Shown here: one piece after another, positions 33,681 through 42,837 of the stretch
How the letters are laid out: each line of letters begins with the position of its first letter
Numbering within the stretch: position 1 is the first letter of the stretch
Source of the DNA: VFKI01 sp964647825
Lineage (GTDB): Bacteria > Pseudomonadota > Gammaproteobacteria > DSM-16500
NCBI GenBank assembly: GCA_964647825.1
Contig: CAZYJL010000001.1
Coordinates: 62,001-126,000, forward strand
Direction: 5' to 3'
DNA: 64,000 bases
The notes under the pieces: generated by a model
What the model was told of the DNA's origin: nothing
Database searches by the model: none
The model's input: only the letters and a program-made list of their open reading frames with translations
Made by a program: the position numbers and the translations under genes

Positions 33681-36227
33681 ATGATTAATCAAAATAAGAA
33701 TCAAATTAAACTCTTCATCTTATTTTATTATTTTCTTTGCAGTATAGGACTCATTTGTTTTTCATATTTTTTATCCCGATTATCCATAGCTCATTTAATT
33801 TTACCAAAAATAGAAGCTGTTAGTTTTAGTAGATGGGCCGAGCCAAATATCAAAACAACAGAAAGAATTTTAAACTATATCAGCGCTTGTGCTTTTTTAT
33901 TTATATATTATACGCTTTTATATTATTTTCTTAAAAAATATGAAGAAATAAAAGCGAAAAACAAATCTGTTAACAAAAATGTTTATTCAAAAAATGTTTT
34001 TTATTTTTTATTATCTATAGCAGCTCTAACTAATTTAGCAATCGTATATTTAGCAAAAACAAAACCGTCTTTCTCAACTATTTATATTTTTATTGTTTGG
34101 CTAGCTGTTCTATTTTTACCTTTTTTAGTGAATATCATCTCAAAAGCCAAAGACATGTTATTTTCTTTAAAAAAGATCTATGAAAATAAAGTAGTTTTAT
34201 ATTTTTTCTTCTTTTTGTTTTTGTTAGTTTTAATGCAAAATGTTATGATTTTCTCTAACTATTTATATCCAAAGAAATTATTTGTATCTAACGATTACCT
34301 AAACATTCCTGGGCAAACAATAATTAACAATAATATATATGATAATATTGAATTTATTAATGCACATAAAATCGCAAACCTTAACTTATACAATCCTTTA
34401 AAATCTAAGTATCAGTCTAGCCTAGCTGAACAGCTAAACAAAGGTATTAAAACAAATAAATCTTATTTAGTTAATCTTATCACCCAAAACCAACCAGAAA
34501 AGTTTTTTTACAATAATGAAACAAATAAATTACAAATTACTGGTAAATTAAATTTACTCGATTACATTGCTATTACAGATATTGCAAGCAATAAAAATGA
34601 GATTAATAAACTATATCCTCTCGACCAAAAAAAAATCTCTCCTCAAAAAACTTATAACTCTCAAGAAAAAAAGTTTATTCAAATAAACCTGCCTGAGTGG
34701 ATAAACATGGCAGCTGCCGGGCATTATTTTCACCATCAAAACGCTATGTATGGTCCAATTAATGAACTCTACCTAGGGAAACCAAAATCTGACATTAATT
34801 TTTTATATGGTTATCTTAATTCTCTTGTATTAGAAAAAATTTTAAAAATTGGAAATAATTTTAGTTTTCAAAGCTATACGGCTTTTTTATACTCATTTTA
34901 TCCAATATACTCTTTTTTCTTTATTATTATTGCTTATGTTATTTTTCGCAATTTTAATTATGTCTATCTAGCTGCTATTTGTTCGCTTTGTGCATATCTA
35001 CAAATTGGCTTTGAAGATTTACGATTTGCGCCTGGTTTTAATCCAAGCAGGCATTTTTTTGATATTTTTGTTTTATTAAGTTTTTATTTATACCTATTTG
35101 CAAAGAAAAAAAATCATTTCTTCTTAATATTAAGTTTTTTCTTTTGTTTTCTTTCTCTACTAACTGCAAAAGAGTTTGGCCTAGTTTTATTTGTTTCATT
35201 GATATTATGTCAATTTTTTTCGGTCATTTCTTACTCAAAAAAATATCATGATATATTTTTCTCTTTGATTTATGGTTGTGTCATTTTTTTGATTTTCTCA
35301 ATTTTTAAAACTGGAAAAAATGAATTATTTCTTTATAGTTTAACAGGTGTTTCTGTCCCAACTATAAGTTTTACAATAATTAGTATGATCTTTATCTCTT
35401 TAAGTCTTGTATATATATATTTGATTTATTCTAACACTGATGATGTTCGATTCAGATTACTTTTCTTGTTTTCATTCTTTTATGTACAAGGCGAACTTGT
35501 CTATTACATATGGTACCCAACAACCAATCACTTTTTTAGCCTTGGTTGTTCTATAACTATTATGATCTTATTTTTCATTAGACAATTAAAATTAAATTAT
35601 GAGACAAAAAACAATTTAATTTTTACTTTAATGCTTTTTATAACCATTTTTATTTATATTCCTTTTAATATAAAATATTATGTTGATCAAAATAAATATT
35701 TTGCTATCCAAAGAAATCATACAGTTTATTCATGGGAATTTGCGAGAGCAAGATTTTTATCAGATATGAACCCAGAACCCTTCAAGAGTGCGGTTAGTTT
35801 AATTAAGAAATACTCTGAAAATTCAAAGAAAATATATATCATCTCTCGATATGATAATTTTCTCCCTTTTCTTGCTGAAAAGTACAGTGCTATGCCGTTT
35901 ATTGAAATGCAAACATCACTGGTCTCTAAAAAAGAAATGAATTTAAGTACTGCTTTACTACTAAAAGATCGCCCTGAATACCTCTTTGTTGACACTGATT
36001 TTAACTATAATTTCAATTATAGTATCTTTGATAAAAATGATCCCATTTCTCAAAATAGCCAAGATATTTTGCACAAATTATCACTAGGAAGAGTACTTGT
36101 GATCAAAAATCTTATGAATCTTTTTTCCAACATAGCATCCAATTATCAATTGGTCGAAAGGAGCGGACTTATTTCCGTTTATCAACTCAAACAACCTAAC
36201 AGAACAACAACCAAAGCTACCATCTAA
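33681..36227 (+). CDS. Large polytopic membrane protein, possible GT-C glycosyltransferase
   Basis: This 848-residue protein has about 12-14 hydrophobic helices grouped at 10-190 and 390-660, and a soluble C-terminal domain of about 170 residues. Between the helix groups is a hydrophilic region (about 200-385) with PEWINMAAAGHYFHHQN. That arrangement, and the absence of transporter motifs, suggests a lipid-linked-sugar glycosyltransferase or flippase-associated protein. I cannot place it in a named family. It follows the sulfatase-fold gene by 74 bases with AAGGAATTAAA before the ATG. Very AT-rich, like the rest of this module, which suggests it was acquired together with it. Confidence 0.65.
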   Translation: MINQNKNQIKLFILFYYFLCSIGLICFSYFLSRLSIAHLILPKIEAVSFSRWAEPNIKTTERILNYISACAFLFIYYTLLYYFLKKYEEIKAKNKSVNKNVYSKNVFYFLLSIAALTNLAIVYLAKTKPSFSTIYIFIVWLAVLFLPFLVNIISKAKDMLFSLKKIYENKVVLYFFFFLFLLVLMQNVMIFSNYLYPKKLFVSNDYLNIPGQTIINNNIYDNIEFINAHKIANLNLYNPLKSKYQSSLAEQLNKGIKTNKSYLVNLITQNQPEKFFYNNETNKLQITGKLNLLDYIAITDIASNKNEINKLYPLDQKKISPQKTYNSQEKKFIQINLPEWINMAAAGHYFHHQNAMYGPINELYLGKPKSDINFLYGYLNSLVLEKILKIGNNFSFQSYTAFLYSFYPIYSFFFIIIAYVIFRNFNYVYLAAICSLCAYLQIGFEDLRFAPGFNPSRHFFDIFVLLSFYLYLFAKKKNHFFLILSFFFCFLSLLTAKEFGLVLFVSLILCQFFSVISYSKKYHDIFFSLIYGCVIFLIFSIFKTGKNELFLYSLTGVSVPTISFTIISMIFISLSLVYIYLIYSNTDDVRFRLLFLFSFFYVQGELVYYIWYPTTNHFFSLGCSITIMILFFIRQLKLNYETKNNLIFTLMLFITIFIYIPFNIKYYVDQNKYFAIQRNHTVYSWEFARARFLSDMNPEPFKSAVSLIKKYSENSKKIYIISRYDNFLPFLAEKYSAMPFIEMQTSLVSKKEMNLSTALLLKDRPEYLFVDTDFNYNFNYSIFDKNDPISQNSQDILHKLSLGRVLVIKNLMNLFSNIASNYQLVERSGLISVYQLKQPNRTTTKATI

Positions 36228-36303
36228 GCTAAAGGTTGTATAATATAAGCATCACGGCAAAACAAGCCGTAGGATAGAACCTTTGGTATTTATGGAGGAT
36301 ACA

Positions 36304-36513
36304 ATGGAACATAAAACATCTTTAATTGACTGGATCGCATTATTACTTGTTGTAGTTGGTGCTTTGAACTGGGGCCTCGTAGGGCTAGCAGATTTTAACT
36401 TAGTTACCACACTCTTTGGTGACGGATCTTTGCTTACACGAGTTGTTTATTCTCTTGTTGGCTTATCTGGCATATGGGTTATTTATTACTTAATCCGTAA
36501 ATTGTCGTCATAA
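36304..36513 (+). CDS. DUF378-type small membrane protein
   Basis: A 69-residue protein beginning MEHKTSLIDWIALLLVVVGA. Two hydrophobic helices surround the typical LNWGLVGLADFNLVTTLFG, as in DUF378 proteins. GGAGG lies eight bases before ATG 36304, which decides the start over the upstream in-frame ATGs. It stands alone, ending at a clear intrinsic terminator. Function of the family is unknown. Confidence 0.85.
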   Translation: MEHKTSLIDWIALLLVVVGALNWGLVGLADFNLVTTLFGDGSLLTRVVYSLVGLSGIWVIYYLIRKLSS

Positions 36514-36518
36514 TATTG

Positions 36519-36562
36519 AAAACCCTCTATCTACTAAGCCAATAATTGATAGAGGGTTTTTT
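36519..36562 (+). terminator. Intrinsic terminator after the DUF378 gene
   Basis: Stem AAAACCCTCTATC (36519-36531) and GATAGAGGGTTTT (36548-36560) form 13 perfect pairs with a 16-base loop. A T-run follows. It starts five bases after the stop of the DUF378 gene. Confidence 0.85.
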
Positions 36563-36707
36563 AACTAACTAATTGAACCTAAAATAGTCGTTATCTACAC
36601 TAACAAGCAAATTGCGCATTCTGTTGAGCTTAGTAAAGCTTGTCAGTTAAAAAATGATTTTTTTGCATTCAACTAAATTAACCCTTCAAATATCAGTAGA
36701 AAAAAAT

Positions 36708-37442
36708 CTATATAACTTCTTCTGTTGCAATACAATACCCTGCAACCATCGCATCTGTGTAAAAACCACGAACTGTTTCCAAAGAAAATTCTTTGAGATC
36801 TTTTGCATATAAATCTAACTTGGCCAAGATATCAGGTGTAGCTGTAATAATATGGCAACCCAAGGCATCTGCTTGAAATATATTCAATAACTCACGAGGA
36901 GAAGCCCATAATAACTCTGCGCGTGGCAAATGACTTAGTAGTGCAAGTGACTCTCGCATAATAGGCTCAGGATCTCGCCCTGTATCAGCAATTCGGCCTG
37001 CAAACACTGACACAATTGCTGGTGTCTCTGGCGCCAAACATTTTGCCACCTCTCTCACCTGTTCCACTGTAAAAAGCGCCGTTACATTTAATGAAATCCC
37101 AGAATGCGATAATTTTTTTAGCAACGCTCCTGTAAACTCTCCTCGCGTATTCGTCACAGGAATTTTTACTACAACATTTTTACCCCACGATGCAATCTCA
37201 TGTGCCTGCATTTCCATTTCATCTATTTCATCTGCAAACACCTCAAACGAAATAGACCGGTCTGGAATCTCAGATAAAATTTCTTTAGCAAATGCCTGAT
37301 AATCTACAACACCTGCTTTTTTCATCAACGAAGGATTTGTGGTGAAGCCTTTCACATAGGGGTTTTGATAAAGCTTCAGCATACTACGCTTATCTGCGCC
37401 ATCAGCAAATAATTTAATTTTCAATTCTGAAAAACTCTTCAT
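36708..37442 (-). CDS. Transaldolase-family protein
   Basis: A 244-residue class I aldolase/transaldolase of the short (TalC/FSA-like) type. FADGADKRSMLKLYQNPYVK and GFTTNPSLMKKAGV are the N-terminal motifs. The Schiff-base Lys is in VVVKIPVTNTRG, then SLNVTALFTVEQV, and the ending includes GCHIITATPDILAKL. I start at ATG 37442, with AGAGGT upstream, not at 37481. It is the last gene of the polysaccharide operon and may process sedoheptulose- or fructose-phosphates for the sugar-phosphate cyclase or aldolase of that operon. A housekeeping pentose-phosphate role cannot be excluded, but the location argues for a dedicated role. Confidence 0.82.
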   Translation of the reverse strand: MKSFSELKIKLFADGADKRSMLKLYQNPYVKGFTTNPSLMKKAGVVDYQAFAKEILSEIPDRSISFEVFADEIDEMEMQAHEIASWGKNVVVKIPVTNTRGEFTGALLKKLSHSGISLNVTALFTVEQVREVAKCLAPETPAIVSVFAGRIADTGRDPEPIMRESLALLSHLPRAELLWASPRELLNIFQADALGCHIITATPDILAKLDLYAKDLKEFSLETVRGFYTDAMVAGYCIATEEVI

Positions 37443-37533
37443 AAACAACCTACCTCTTGTGACTTCATGTAAAGTTGGCACACACTAAATCTATCACAAC
37501 TCATATTATCAAAATTCTTAGAATTTAGATTTA

Positions 37534-38562
37534 TTACAATCGTGATCGATCAACATTGACTGACTTACTCGGTAATCGATTTAATTTAAAATATAATTTT
37601 CGCAACCAAGATGCAAAAAAGGTAGGTATTAGAACATTAATGCCAATCAATGCCAGCAACTTACCTCGTAGACCATTTCCATACGAAAACATCGATAAAA
37701 TATAGGGCCATTGATTTAAACCAAAACTTTTATAATATAGAGATACTCTCACCAACCAAAAAAAAGCATTCTTTTTTTTGGTTTGCCTTGTTGCAAGATA
37801 CGTCATAATTGATCGATTAAAATTAGATTTATTTTCTTTTTGCTGGAAGTATCGACTCGTACGAAACCAACAAGAATACCATTCCAAATCACCGCAAAAA
37901 TAACCAACATCTTGCGATGGCGTATGTGTCATTAAATCTTCTGAGAGCGTATATACACTAAAATCTTGACTCTCCATTGCAAGCATAAAAGGAACTAGTT
38001 GCGGATAGCTATCGCCTGCCCCTTGGTAGGCAGAAGGAAGATACTGAGTAAACAATGAACGTCGAAAAATAGTTGCAGAAATCATACTTAAACTTGGGAA
38101 TAACAAAGACTCTTTCTGAAATAACATCTTCGCATTTATTATTTGGGAACGAGAATATTCAGACACCAACCATCCCAATCGAATCACATCACATTTTTTT
38201 TCTAAAAGAGTTTTAATTAATTCTTCTAATGAATTTTTAGATAAATACCATTTATCATCATCACCTATCACCCAATGATAATGAGATTGTGAAAGTTCGA
38301 CTGCTCTTAAGATGTTTGCATTACCACCAATATTATACTTATTTTTATGATAAACAAGATTTTTCCAATATTGCTGTAATTCTCTCACTACAGCTTCAGT
38401 ATTATCTGTTGATGCATTGTCTAATACATGCAATCGCATTGAACCTAGACCAGCTTTTGAAAAAGCTGTTAATGTTTCATGCAATTGTGATGCGCGGTTA
38501 TACGTAATTAAAACCGGCTCTAGTAAATCATTTGGCCACTCACAGTTATTAGATAAGAACAC
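37534..38562 (-). CDS. Glycosyltransferase family 2
   Basis: A 342-residue GT-A fold enzyme. The nucleotide-sugar motif PVLITYNRASQLHETLTAF is followed by LHVLDNASTDNTEAVV and the metal-binding HYHWVIGDDDKW. The C-terminal third has basic and amphipathic helices (FGLNQWPYILSMF, IPTFFASWLRKLYFKL) suited to membrane association. It begins at GTG 38562 with AAGGGA upstream. A second enzyme with the same LGDDD motif lies at 53214. It probably adds a sugar to the lipid-linked O-antigen on the cytoplasmic face. Confidence 0.85.
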   Translation of the reverse strand: MFLSNNCEWPNDLLEPVLITYNRASQLHETLTAFSKAGLGSMRLHVLDNASTDNTEAVVRELQQYWKNLVYHKNKYNIGGNANILRAVELSQSHYHWVIGDDDKWYLSKNSLEELIKTLLEKKCDVIRLGWLVSEYSRSQIINAKMLFQKESLLFPSLSMISATIFRRSLFTQYLPSAYQGAGDSYPQLVPFMLAMESQDFSVYTLSEDLMTHTPSQDVGYFCGDLEWYSCWFRTSRYFQQKENKSNFNRSIMTYLATRQTKKKNAFFWLVRVSLYYKSFGLNQWPYILSMFSYGNGLRGKLLALIGINVLIPTFFASWLRKLYFKLNRLPSKSVNVDRSRL

Positions 38563-38595
38563 TTTACTAGTAATTCCCTTAAAAATTAAAATTTT

Positions 38596-40689
38596 TTACT
38601 TCTTTAATTGATTTTTTTTATCGAACAATTCTTTCTTTATGTATATACGAATCAAATAATATTCACCTGAATCTTCATATCCTAAAATAGCAGTTGCTGC
38701 ATTCAAAGATGAATCAGGTAACTGCAACATCACTCTATCGCCCTTGTTAACAATCGTCTTTAGCGAAAAATTTTTAAAGTACAAATGTTGTTTTTCAAGA
38801 CCGTACATTCTAAACGTTGGCACATCTTTGGATAACAACTGAAAAAGGAAAGCAAGTGATTTCCCTGATAACAAGTTGTTTTCTAAAACAAACGTTCTAT
38901 TTTTATAATCAAAATTTATATTAGCCCCCAAACTCTGATTATAAATAAATGTTTTAACAATATACTCTCCAGATAAAACAAGACGGCGCAATTCATCTCT
39001 AAATTTTAATTGAACAATATCTCGATGGATCAATGCTTCATGCCCCTGATAAACAAAATTAGGCGGCTCCAAAAAAACAACAACATTTGGTAAATTTGCT
39101 TTGAATTCATCAAATTCTTTTTGAATATGTGCTGAGCTAATCACATCGAACCACTGAACAACATTAGAATAAGGAGGGCGCTTTTTTTCCAAATAATAAA
39201 AAACTGGAATATTTGGGAAAAAATAAACATCATTATCAGATTGCGAATATTTTCTCACATTATCACTAATAAAAGCATATGCATGCTGTGTCGCTTTATC
39301 AACATGCAATCCTTTTGTTTCTGGATAAGGTAAAGAATACTTTGCAGAAAACACGGAGCCTTGATGCAAACCCCACCAATCATAAGTAAAAATTACCCAT
39401 TTTTGAAAAAAAGCAAAAAAGACTAATATAGTCAAAGCACCATATAAATATGCAGATGCAACACTTAGTTGATTCATAAGAAAATGTGCCAAACAGGAAA
39501 ACGCCAGTACATTTATAAAAATTAGACCTGTACTGTTAAAAGATGCTACCTGAGTATTGCAATAAATTAATGCAAAAAGGGGAAGCAAAATAGATCTTAA
39601 CTTTTTATATTGAAATGAGTACGTTGAAAAATACGTCATGTAAAATAAAAAACCAAATATAGCCAATGGTAACGCTATAAAATAATTCACTACCCAAGGA
39701 TGTCGCACAACAATAAAAACACCCAGCAAAATACTTAAAAGAAAAACAATTTTTCCTACCACTGTTTCATATAAATTTTTAATAATTAATAATAATCTAT
39801 TAAAATGTGTGGCGGTATAACACAAAATAAAAACACCAACCAAACTAATAAAAAGAATCTTACGATTAAAATCGTCAAAAAATACTCTTGCGAGCACAAC
39901 AAAAATATCGCCTTTTGAGTCATTCTTAACGAATAACCCCGCCAATGTCCCAAAGTACACAGCATGTGATCGAAAATATGTAAAAAAAATCAAAAATATC
40001 GATGCTAAGCCTAAACATAAGCCAAATAACGCAACTATCGTGGCTTTAATGCTGACGTGTCGCAACTCTAACGTACATGATATAAAATACGCAAAAAATA
40101 AAAATATACCAACATTTTGCTTAATTACGCACACCAAGCCCAGCAAAAAACCAAGCAATACTGAAAAATAAAACATATCACGTTGTGGCTTTTCATGCTT
40201 GGTAGTTAGGGTAGCAAAACTAGATTGTAAATAGATGCCGCTGATCAAAACTAAACAAATAAGAAAAACTAGGTAAGTTTGATAGTCTTTTGCAATGTAG
40301 ACGCTATCTGTCATAAACAAAAAAATAGCCGCAAGCGCACCTACTACGACAGACCTTCTATCATAGAATTTTTCAAAAATGCACTGAATCAGAAGAGTAT
40401 TGACAACCATCAAAATTACTCCCCACAATCTTAGAAGGAAAAAACTGTGAGTGAGTTGCAGAAGAAATGCATTAAAGAAAACAAAAACAGGTGTAAACTC
40501 AAGATTAAAATTTTTATAGGGCACCAGACCCTTATTCACAAGATAGCCATAAGTCTCCCACCATCCTTCACTTAATGGAAAACTTCGATTAAAAAAACCT
40601 AAATTAAAAACTAGAACAAGTAACGAAGGTAAAAAAAATATAGCGGTGTGTCGATATTTTTCTAAATGCTGAAAAATTAATTTAGACAC
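38596..40689 (-). CDS. Polytopic membrane protein, GT-C-like
   Basis: This 697-residue protein starts at GTG 40689 after GGGGGAGC. About 11-12 membrane helices occupy residues 15-430. An early extracytoplasmic loop with WWETYGYLVNKGLVPYKNFN resembles the first loop of GT-C (PMT/ArnT-like) glycosyltransferases, which holds an acidic catalytic residue. About 260 hydrophilic residues follow, including VYFFPNIPVFYYLEKKRPPY. Such enzymes use polyprenyl-linked sugars on the periplasmic side, which fits with the GtrA/GtrB genes in this operon. Family assignment is tentative. Confidence 0.65.
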   Translation of the reverse strand: MSKLIFQHLEKYRHTAIFFLPSLLVLVFNLGFFNRSFPLSEGWWETYGYLVNKGLVPYKNFNLEFTPVFVFFNAFLLQLTHSFFLLRLWGVILMVVNTLLIQCIFEKFYDRRSVVVGALAAIFLFMTDSVYIAKDYQTYLVFLICLVLISGIYLQSSFATLTTKHEKPQRDMFYFSVLLGFLLGLVCVIKQNVGIFLFFAYFISCTLELRHVSIKATIVALFGLCLGLASIFLIFFTYFRSHAVYFGTLAGLFVKNDSKGDIFVVLARVFFDDFNRKILFISLVGVFILCYTATHFNRLLLIIKNLYETVVGKIVFLLSILLGVFIVVRHPWVVNYFIALPLAIFGFLFYMTYFSTYSFQYKKLRSILLPLFALIYCNTQVASFNSTGLIFINVLAFSCLAHFLMNQLSVASAYLYGALTILVFFAFFQKWVIFTYDWWGLHQGSVFSAKYSLPYPETKGLHVDKATQHAYAFISDNVRKYSQSDNDVYFFPNIPVFYYLEKKRPPYSNVVQWFDVISSAHIQKEFDEFKANLPNVVVFLEPPNFVYQGHEALIHRDIVQLKFRDELRRLVLSGEYIVKTFIYNQSLGANINFDYKNRTFVLENNLLSGKSLAFLFQLLSKDVPTFRMYGLEKQHLYFKNFSLKTIVNKGDRVMLQLPDSSLNAATAILGYEDSGEYYLIRIYIKKELFDKKNQLKK

Positions 40690-40821
40690 GCTGCTCCCCC
40701 GCTATATTTAATTAATTTGGCTGAAAATCCAACCAATTAAAATTTTTATTACCATTTCCATGTTGTAAAAACAAAAAACTAATCAATGATACATATTCAT
40801 CATGTTAGATTAATGTCTACG

Positions 40822-41643
40822 TTACACTTCCTCAACTTCTTTTCTGGTCTCTAGCTTTGCAAGAGATGACTCATAACGCGCTTCCATCATACGAATACGC
40901 TCTTCATCTTCTTTTGCAATACCACTATAGTAATTACGTTTGTTCTTCAGCCACATTAATTCAAATTCAACGGCTTTAATAAAGGCGATCTCAGGATTTT
41001 GCAATGCATGCGGACATTGAAAAATGACTTTTCTCGTTTCAAAGCGGTCAAGATGCCCTGCAGGAAGTTGCTTAAAAAATGGAATAGCATCGACTGACAC
41101 CGCACCACCAATCACCACAGATAAACCCTTTGACTTTGCCTTAGCAGCCAACTTCTCGCAATACACTAATAACTCTTGCGTATTAATTCGGCTTCTATCC
41201 CAACCCAAAGATCCTGAAAAATCAACACGACCAATGACAATCCCATTTAACGAAGAAAGTTCTGGCACTTGCAACATTGCATCAAAATTCTCGTAAGTCG
41301 TAATTGTTTCTACATTCACTAACAATTCAATATCGTCAAGACGCTCGCCGTAAACTAACTTAGCTGCTCGAATAAATTTCTGTAAGGCATATGGTGTCTC
41401 AACCATCGGTGCAATAATACGCTCAGCACCTAAGCTGATCGCATCCAACATATCTTTAATTGCTTCACAGCCGCCAATTTTAATATTTAATCCAAGACCC
41501 GCTGCAGATGTCACATCTTTTAAGCGCATCGCTTCATCAAGGCGCGTGCCTTCTGCTTCAAATTCAGCTTTAATGGCAGTGACATGATAATTTTGCTTTA
41601 AATCTACCAGCAAACGCACCATATTTTGCTCTAACTTATTCAT
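40822..41643 (-). CDS. HpcH/HpaI-type aldolase (citrate-lyase-like)
   Basis: A 273-residue TIM-barrel aldolase. The landmarks are LKDVTSAAGLGLNIKIGG, GAERIIAPMVETPYAL with the metal-binding Glu, ELLVNVETITTYENFD, and GIVIGRVDFSGSLGWDRS. AGAGG precedes ATG 41643. Relatives carry out metal-dependent C-C cleavage or formation with pyruvate-type donors. It lies 30 bases after the sugar-phosphate cyclase gene and is part of the polysaccharide operon, so a role in building an unusual sugar is inferred. An unusual C-terminal extension of charged helix (about 235-273) is present. Confidence 0.78.
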   Translation of the reverse strand: MNKLEQNMVRLLVDLKQNYHVTAIKAEFEAEGTRLDEAMRLKDVTSAAGLGLNIKIGGCEAIKDMLDAISLGAERIIAPMVETPYALQKFIRAAKLVYGERLDDIELLVNVETITTYENFDAMLQVPELSSLNGIVIGRVDFSGSLGWDRSRINTQELLVYCEKLAAKAKSKGLSVVIGGAVSVDAIPFFKQLPAGHLDRFETRKVIFQCPHALQNPEIAFIKAVEFELMWLKNKRNYYSGIAKEDEERIRMMEARYESSLAKLETRKEVEEV

Positions 41644-41673
41644 CAGCTATTTCCTCTTCATCTACTCAAAAAA

Positions 41674-42837
41674 TTAATTTGCCTTCTGATTTAAAAAAAT
41701 ATTACCTATCACATCTTTCACTTCCTGCTCAAATTGTTTGTCCAATTTGATCTTTGCAAAAAAAACTTTTCCTATTTTTTCTAACATAATAAATTTTATT
41801 TGATTGCCTTCTACTTTCTTATCATTCTTTAATAATTCTAATAATTGCCCTACTTTTAATTGACTCATTATTTTTACGACATTGTTATCTAGCAGCATTA
41901 AGCAAAGTTGATTTATGCGATACGCATCATCCTCAGACAAAAAGCCTCGTCTAACACTTAACGCATTCGCCAACATTATTCCTACCGTAACAGCAATTCC
42001 ATGGGGGATGCAATAATCAGACATGACTTCAATCGCATGCCCAAGTGTATGACCATAGTTCAAACTCTTGCGATAATGTAACTCAAATTCATCTTCTTCA
42101 ATCACTGCCCGCTTTATACCTAAGGACATTAATATAAGCTTTTTATAATCTGAAAAATCGTTAACCTTACCTTTGATGACATATTTCTGATAAATATTGA
42201 GATAATATTCTCCACCTATAGCACACAGTTTGAGAATTTCACCCAATCCAGATTGAATATCTGCACATGTGAGTGTTCTTAAAAAGGCAGGGTGAATAAT
42301 TACTTCAGAGGGCGCAGAAAAAATCGCCATTTGATTTTTTGCTTCCTTGTAATTAACACTCGCTTTCCCTCCAATACAACTATCACACATTGATAGTAAT
42401 GTGGTTGGAAAATAACTCCATTTAATACCACGTTTATAAGAAGCAGCAACAAAACCACCGACATCTTGTACGATCCCGCCACCCACTACTATTAATCGTT
42501 CCGCTTTAGTAAACCCCGCACAATATAAGAAATCAAACAACTGACAAACGCCTTCTAGCGTCTTATAATTCTCAGTTGCTTTCACTGCAATAACTCGTGA
42601 TGCATCCACTTCAAGAAACTTTCCATACAAATCATATACTTTTTCATCAATCAACAATATATTCTTCGGATTTTCTGCAAGCAATGTATTAATTTTTTCA
42701 GTTGGATGTAGCGACTCATCCCATGAAACGACATACGGACGCAAAGCCGAAGTCACTTCAAATGAACCATTGTTTCCTATAGCCTGATCAGAGACAAATA
42801 CTTTCTGATCAATCACAAAACTTGTCATCTCACTCAC
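41674..42837 (-). CDS. AroB-family sugar-phosphate cyclase
   Basis: A 387-residue NAD-dependent cyclase of the dehydroquinate-synthase superfamily. NAD and active-site motifs IVVGGGIVQDVGGFVAASYK and FPTTLLSMCDSCIGGKASVN are present. Metal ligands Glu200 (GLGEILK), His263 (NYGHTLGHAIE) and His279 (PHGIAV) are present. The family's GKTGVNHPxGKN becomes GKASVNYKEAKN, and ExG(L/I)R becomes ELHYR. It is therefore likely not the shikimate enzyme but one using another sugar phosphate, possibly a heptulose. It starts GTG 42837 overlapping the SDR stop (GTGA), or ATG 42828. Confidence 0.8.
   Translation of the reverse strand: MSEMTSFVIDQKVFVSDQAIGNNGSFEVTSALRPYVVSWDESLHPTEKINTLLAENPKNILLIDEKVYDLYGKFLEVDASRVIAVKATENYKTLEGVCQLFDFLYCAGFTKAERLIVVGGGIVQDVGGFVAASYKRGIKWSYFPTTLLSMCDSCIGGKASVNYKEAKNQMAIFSAPSEVIIHPAFLRTLTCADIQSGLGEILKLCAIGGEYYLNIYQKYVIKGKVNDFSDYKKLILMSLGIKRAVIEEDEFELHYRKSLNYGHTLGHAIEVMSDYCIPHGIAVTVGIMLANALSVRRGFLSEDDAYRINQLCLMLLDNNVVKIMSQLKVGQLLELLKNDKKVEGNQIKFIMLEKIGKVFFAKIKLDKQFEQEVKDVIGNIFLNQKAN

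Noticed and set aside
42300..42482. Minus-strand frame within the cyclase gene
   Set aside because: It is out of frame with the conserved cyclase motifs and has no ribosome site.
41674..42837. Naming the cyclase aroB
   Set aside because: Its location in a sugar operon and its changed NHPxGKN and ExGxR motifs argue against a plain dehydroquinate synthase; without a genome-wide check the symbol is not safe.
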